Assembly (NCBI GenBank): GCA_937864975.1
Contig: CALMDI010000221.1
Span: forward strand, 1-7,265
Length of the DNA stretch: 7,265 bases
Source: an uncultured Chloroflexota bacterium
GTDB taxonomy: Bacteria; Chloroflexota; Anaerolineae; Aggregatilineales; Phototrophicaceae
Direction of reading: 5' to 3'
Shown here in pieces: positions 6,193 through 7,265 of the stretch; position 1 is the stretch's first letter, and every line of letters starts with the position of its first letter. A program made the position numbers and the translations under genes. The notes below the pieces were generated by a model. That model was not told the origin of the DNA and searched no databases. It saw only the letters and a list, made by a program, of their open reading frames with translations.

Positions 6193-6471
6193 CTATTCAG
6201 GACAGTCGCCCAGGTTATGCGCGGTCTTCAACGTCAGCGTGGAGCGCGTATTGACGACGATTTTCACCGCTAGGCGCTTGTCTGTTCCCGCAGCATAACG
6301 CGGTGTATAACAGCCAGTATACTCCGTTTTATGCTTCAATTTCTGAATGGTCTGTGGTGCTTCGATAATGCGTGCGACATCTGCAAGATCAATGTCGATT
6401 TGCCGTATGCGCGCCCATGCGTGCGCGCTAATCCTGTAGGTTCTGTTGTTTGCTTGGAGCGTTCGAGCCAT
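6193..6471 (-). CDS. DUF4258 protein, candidate toxin of a two-gene module
   Basis: The 92-residue product fits DUF4258 (PF14076). After a short lead comes the family pattern ISAHAWARIRQIDIDLADV at about 14-32, then IIEAPQTIQ, a TEYTGCYTPRY segment near 49-59, and a beta-rich end with RLAVKIVVNTRSTLTLKTAHN at about 66-86. It is basic overall, with many Arg and Lys. The HAxxRxxQ helix is shared with small RelE/HigB-like folds, which is why such proteins are suspected toxins; no catalytic residue can be assigned from sequence alone. The ATG at 6471 has AAGGGTGA directly before it, a short but usable ribosome binding site. The stop codon lies inside the ribosome binding region of the DUF2283 gene, 9 nt before its ATG. 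The toxin-first order matches HigBA-type loci. Confidence 0.8.
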   Translation of the reverse strand: MARTLQANNRTYRISAHAWARIRQIDIDLADVARIIEAPQTIQKLKHKTEYTGCYTPRYAAGTDKRLAVKIVVNTRSTLTLKTAHNLGDCPE

Positions 6472-6488
6472 TCACCCTTCCTAAGGTT

Positions 6489-6509
6489 CAAACGTTCTGT
6501 CCTCGTTTG
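6489..6509. promoter_or_regulatory. CAAACG-N9-CGTTTG inverted repeat, candidate operator of the DUF4258/DUF2283 unit
   Basis: Perfect 6-bp arms CAAACG (6489-6494) and CGTTTG (6504-6509) flank a 9-base spacer. The repeat occupies the middle of the 50-base gap between the ABC-F stop codon and the DUF4258 start, ending 18 bases before that start. The arms are not GC-rich and no T tract follows, so a terminator is unlikely. Type II toxin-antitoxin operons often carry such a palindrome for autorepression; its role here is inferred from position. No clear -35/-10 pair could be assigned around it. Confidence 0.35.
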
Positions 6510-6521
6510 CTCAAGTGATCG

Positions 6522-7265
6522 CTATTCTGCCAGCGCTGCCCACGCCTCCATCGCCGCGTGCAGGTCAGTTTCGGTCTGCGTATACTGCTCGCCAAGCACC
6601 CGCACGTCGTAGGCGTTGCCCGCCGCGCTCGCCATCTGGATCGCGTTGGTCAAATCGTCAAGCTGCGCTTCGAGATCATGAATCTGGGTCTCGATTTCCG
6701 TCAGCCGCTTTTGAAGCTGATACGGATTCAAGCCATGCTTCCTGCCGTTTGTCGGCGTGCCCGGTCGCGCCGTCTCGCGCTGAGAAGCGTTCCCGTTCGC
6801 GGCGGTCGGCGTTTTGCGTCCCTCGCGCGCGGCGACAAACTCCTGATAGGTGCCCTCGAAAATCATCATCTCGCCGGGGCTGACCGCCCAGATTTGCGTC
6901 GCCAGCGCGTCGATGAGATATCGGTCGTGGCTGACGAGCAAAATCGTGCCCTCGAAGTCTGCCAGGACGTTCTGCAAAATCTCCTGACTGGCGATGTCCA
7001 GATGGTTCGTTGGCTCGTCCAGCAGCAGGAAATTCGCGCCCGCCAGCGCCAGCTTCGCCAGCGCGACACGACCGCGTTCTCCACCCGATAGCGTCGAGAT
7101 CGGGCGAAAGGCGTCGTCGCCTTGAAACAGGAAGTGACCCAGGTAATTGCGCGCTTGCCCCGGCGTCATCTCTTTGACCGAGAGAATTTCGTCCAGCACG
7201 CTGCGCTTCGGGTCGAGCAGTTCGTGCGCCTGCGCGAAGTAGCCAATCTGCACCGCCGCGCCGAT
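6522..7265 (-). CDS. ABC-F family ATPase, C-terminal part, 5' end beyond window
   Basis: The visible 247 residues are the second half of an ABC-F protein, a soluble twin-ATPase family that acts on ribosomes (translation factors such as EttA and Uup, and antibiotic-resistance proteins). The reading frame is open to the right edge. In the fragment, the pre-signature strand VQIGYFAQ lies at 5-12, the ABC signature LSGGERGR at 59-66, Walker B with the catalytic glutamate in LLLDEPTNHLD at 80-90, and the H-loop VSHDR at 111-115. A polar linker at about 147-178 (TPTAANGN, PGTPTNGR) leads to a C-terminal coiled coil at about 183-246, as in Uup and YheS-like members. The first ATPase domain and the interdomain linker that decides the subfamily are outside the window. 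No terminator is visible in the 50 bases downstream, so its transcript may read into the DUF4258/DUF2283 unit. Confidence 0.93.
   Translation of the reverse strand: MGAAVQIGYFAQAHELLDPKRSVLDEILSVKEMTPGQARNYLGHFLFQGDDAFRPISTLSGGERGRVALAKLALAGANFLLLDEPTNHLDIASQEILQNVLADFEGTILLVSHDRYLIDALATQIWAVSPGEMMIFEGTYQEFVAAREGRKTPTAANGNASQRETARPGTPTNGRKHGLNPYQLQKRLTEIETQIHDLEAQLDDLTNAIQMASAAGNAYDVRVLGEQYTQTETDLHAAMEAWAALAE

Noticed and set aside
6331..6612. A plus-strand 93-codon frame across the DUF4258 start and the end of the ABC-F gene.
   Set aside because: It is antisense to two supported genes, has no family match, and its Cys/Ser-rich composition is typical of a shadow frame.

Overview
The window looks like an ordinary stretch of chromosome from a GC-rich, free-living bacterium, most likely a member of the Chloroflexota (Anaerolineae-like). 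That placement is an inference. It rests on an Uma2-type gene start, a short monofunctional proline dehydrogenase, a secreted LysM protein with a cysteine-framed LysM domain, and a DUF4258/DUF2283 pair, a combination I associate with that phylum. No rRNA, tRNA, CRISPR array, insertion sequence or phage gene is visible.

Left part (1-2866): the start of an Uma2-family gene runs off the left edge on the minus strand. Next comes type I glutamine synthetase (glnA, minus) with a clear intrinsic terminator. A roughly 275-base region separates it from a divergently transcribed proline dehydrogenase (plus). The two enzymes sit on linked steps of nitrogen metabolism: proline is oxidised towards glutamate, and glutamate plus ammonia gives glutamine. 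The shared upstream region holds a TTGTG-N7-CACAA dyad that could be an operator.

Middle (2867-5865): a small four-helix membrane protein (plus) has its own recognisable promoter and ends at a terminator. It converges on a secreted LysM protein (minus). Upstream of the LysM gene on the same strand lies a YihY/BrkB-family membrane protein with its own extended -10 promoter.

Right part (5866-7265): a compact two-gene minus-strand unit encodes a DUF4258 protein followed by a DUF2283 protein. The stop codon of the first overlaps the ribosome binding site of the second, and the unit ends in a strong terminator. It has the layout of a type II toxin-antitoxin module. Just upstream of it are a CAAACG-N9-CGTTTG inverted repeat and then the C-terminal half of an ABC-F ATPase that continues past the right edge.

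The DUF4258/DUF2283 pair with its candidate operator is the most interesting item. I see no clear evidence of a wholly new multi-gene system. Most genes are housekeeping or widespread families.
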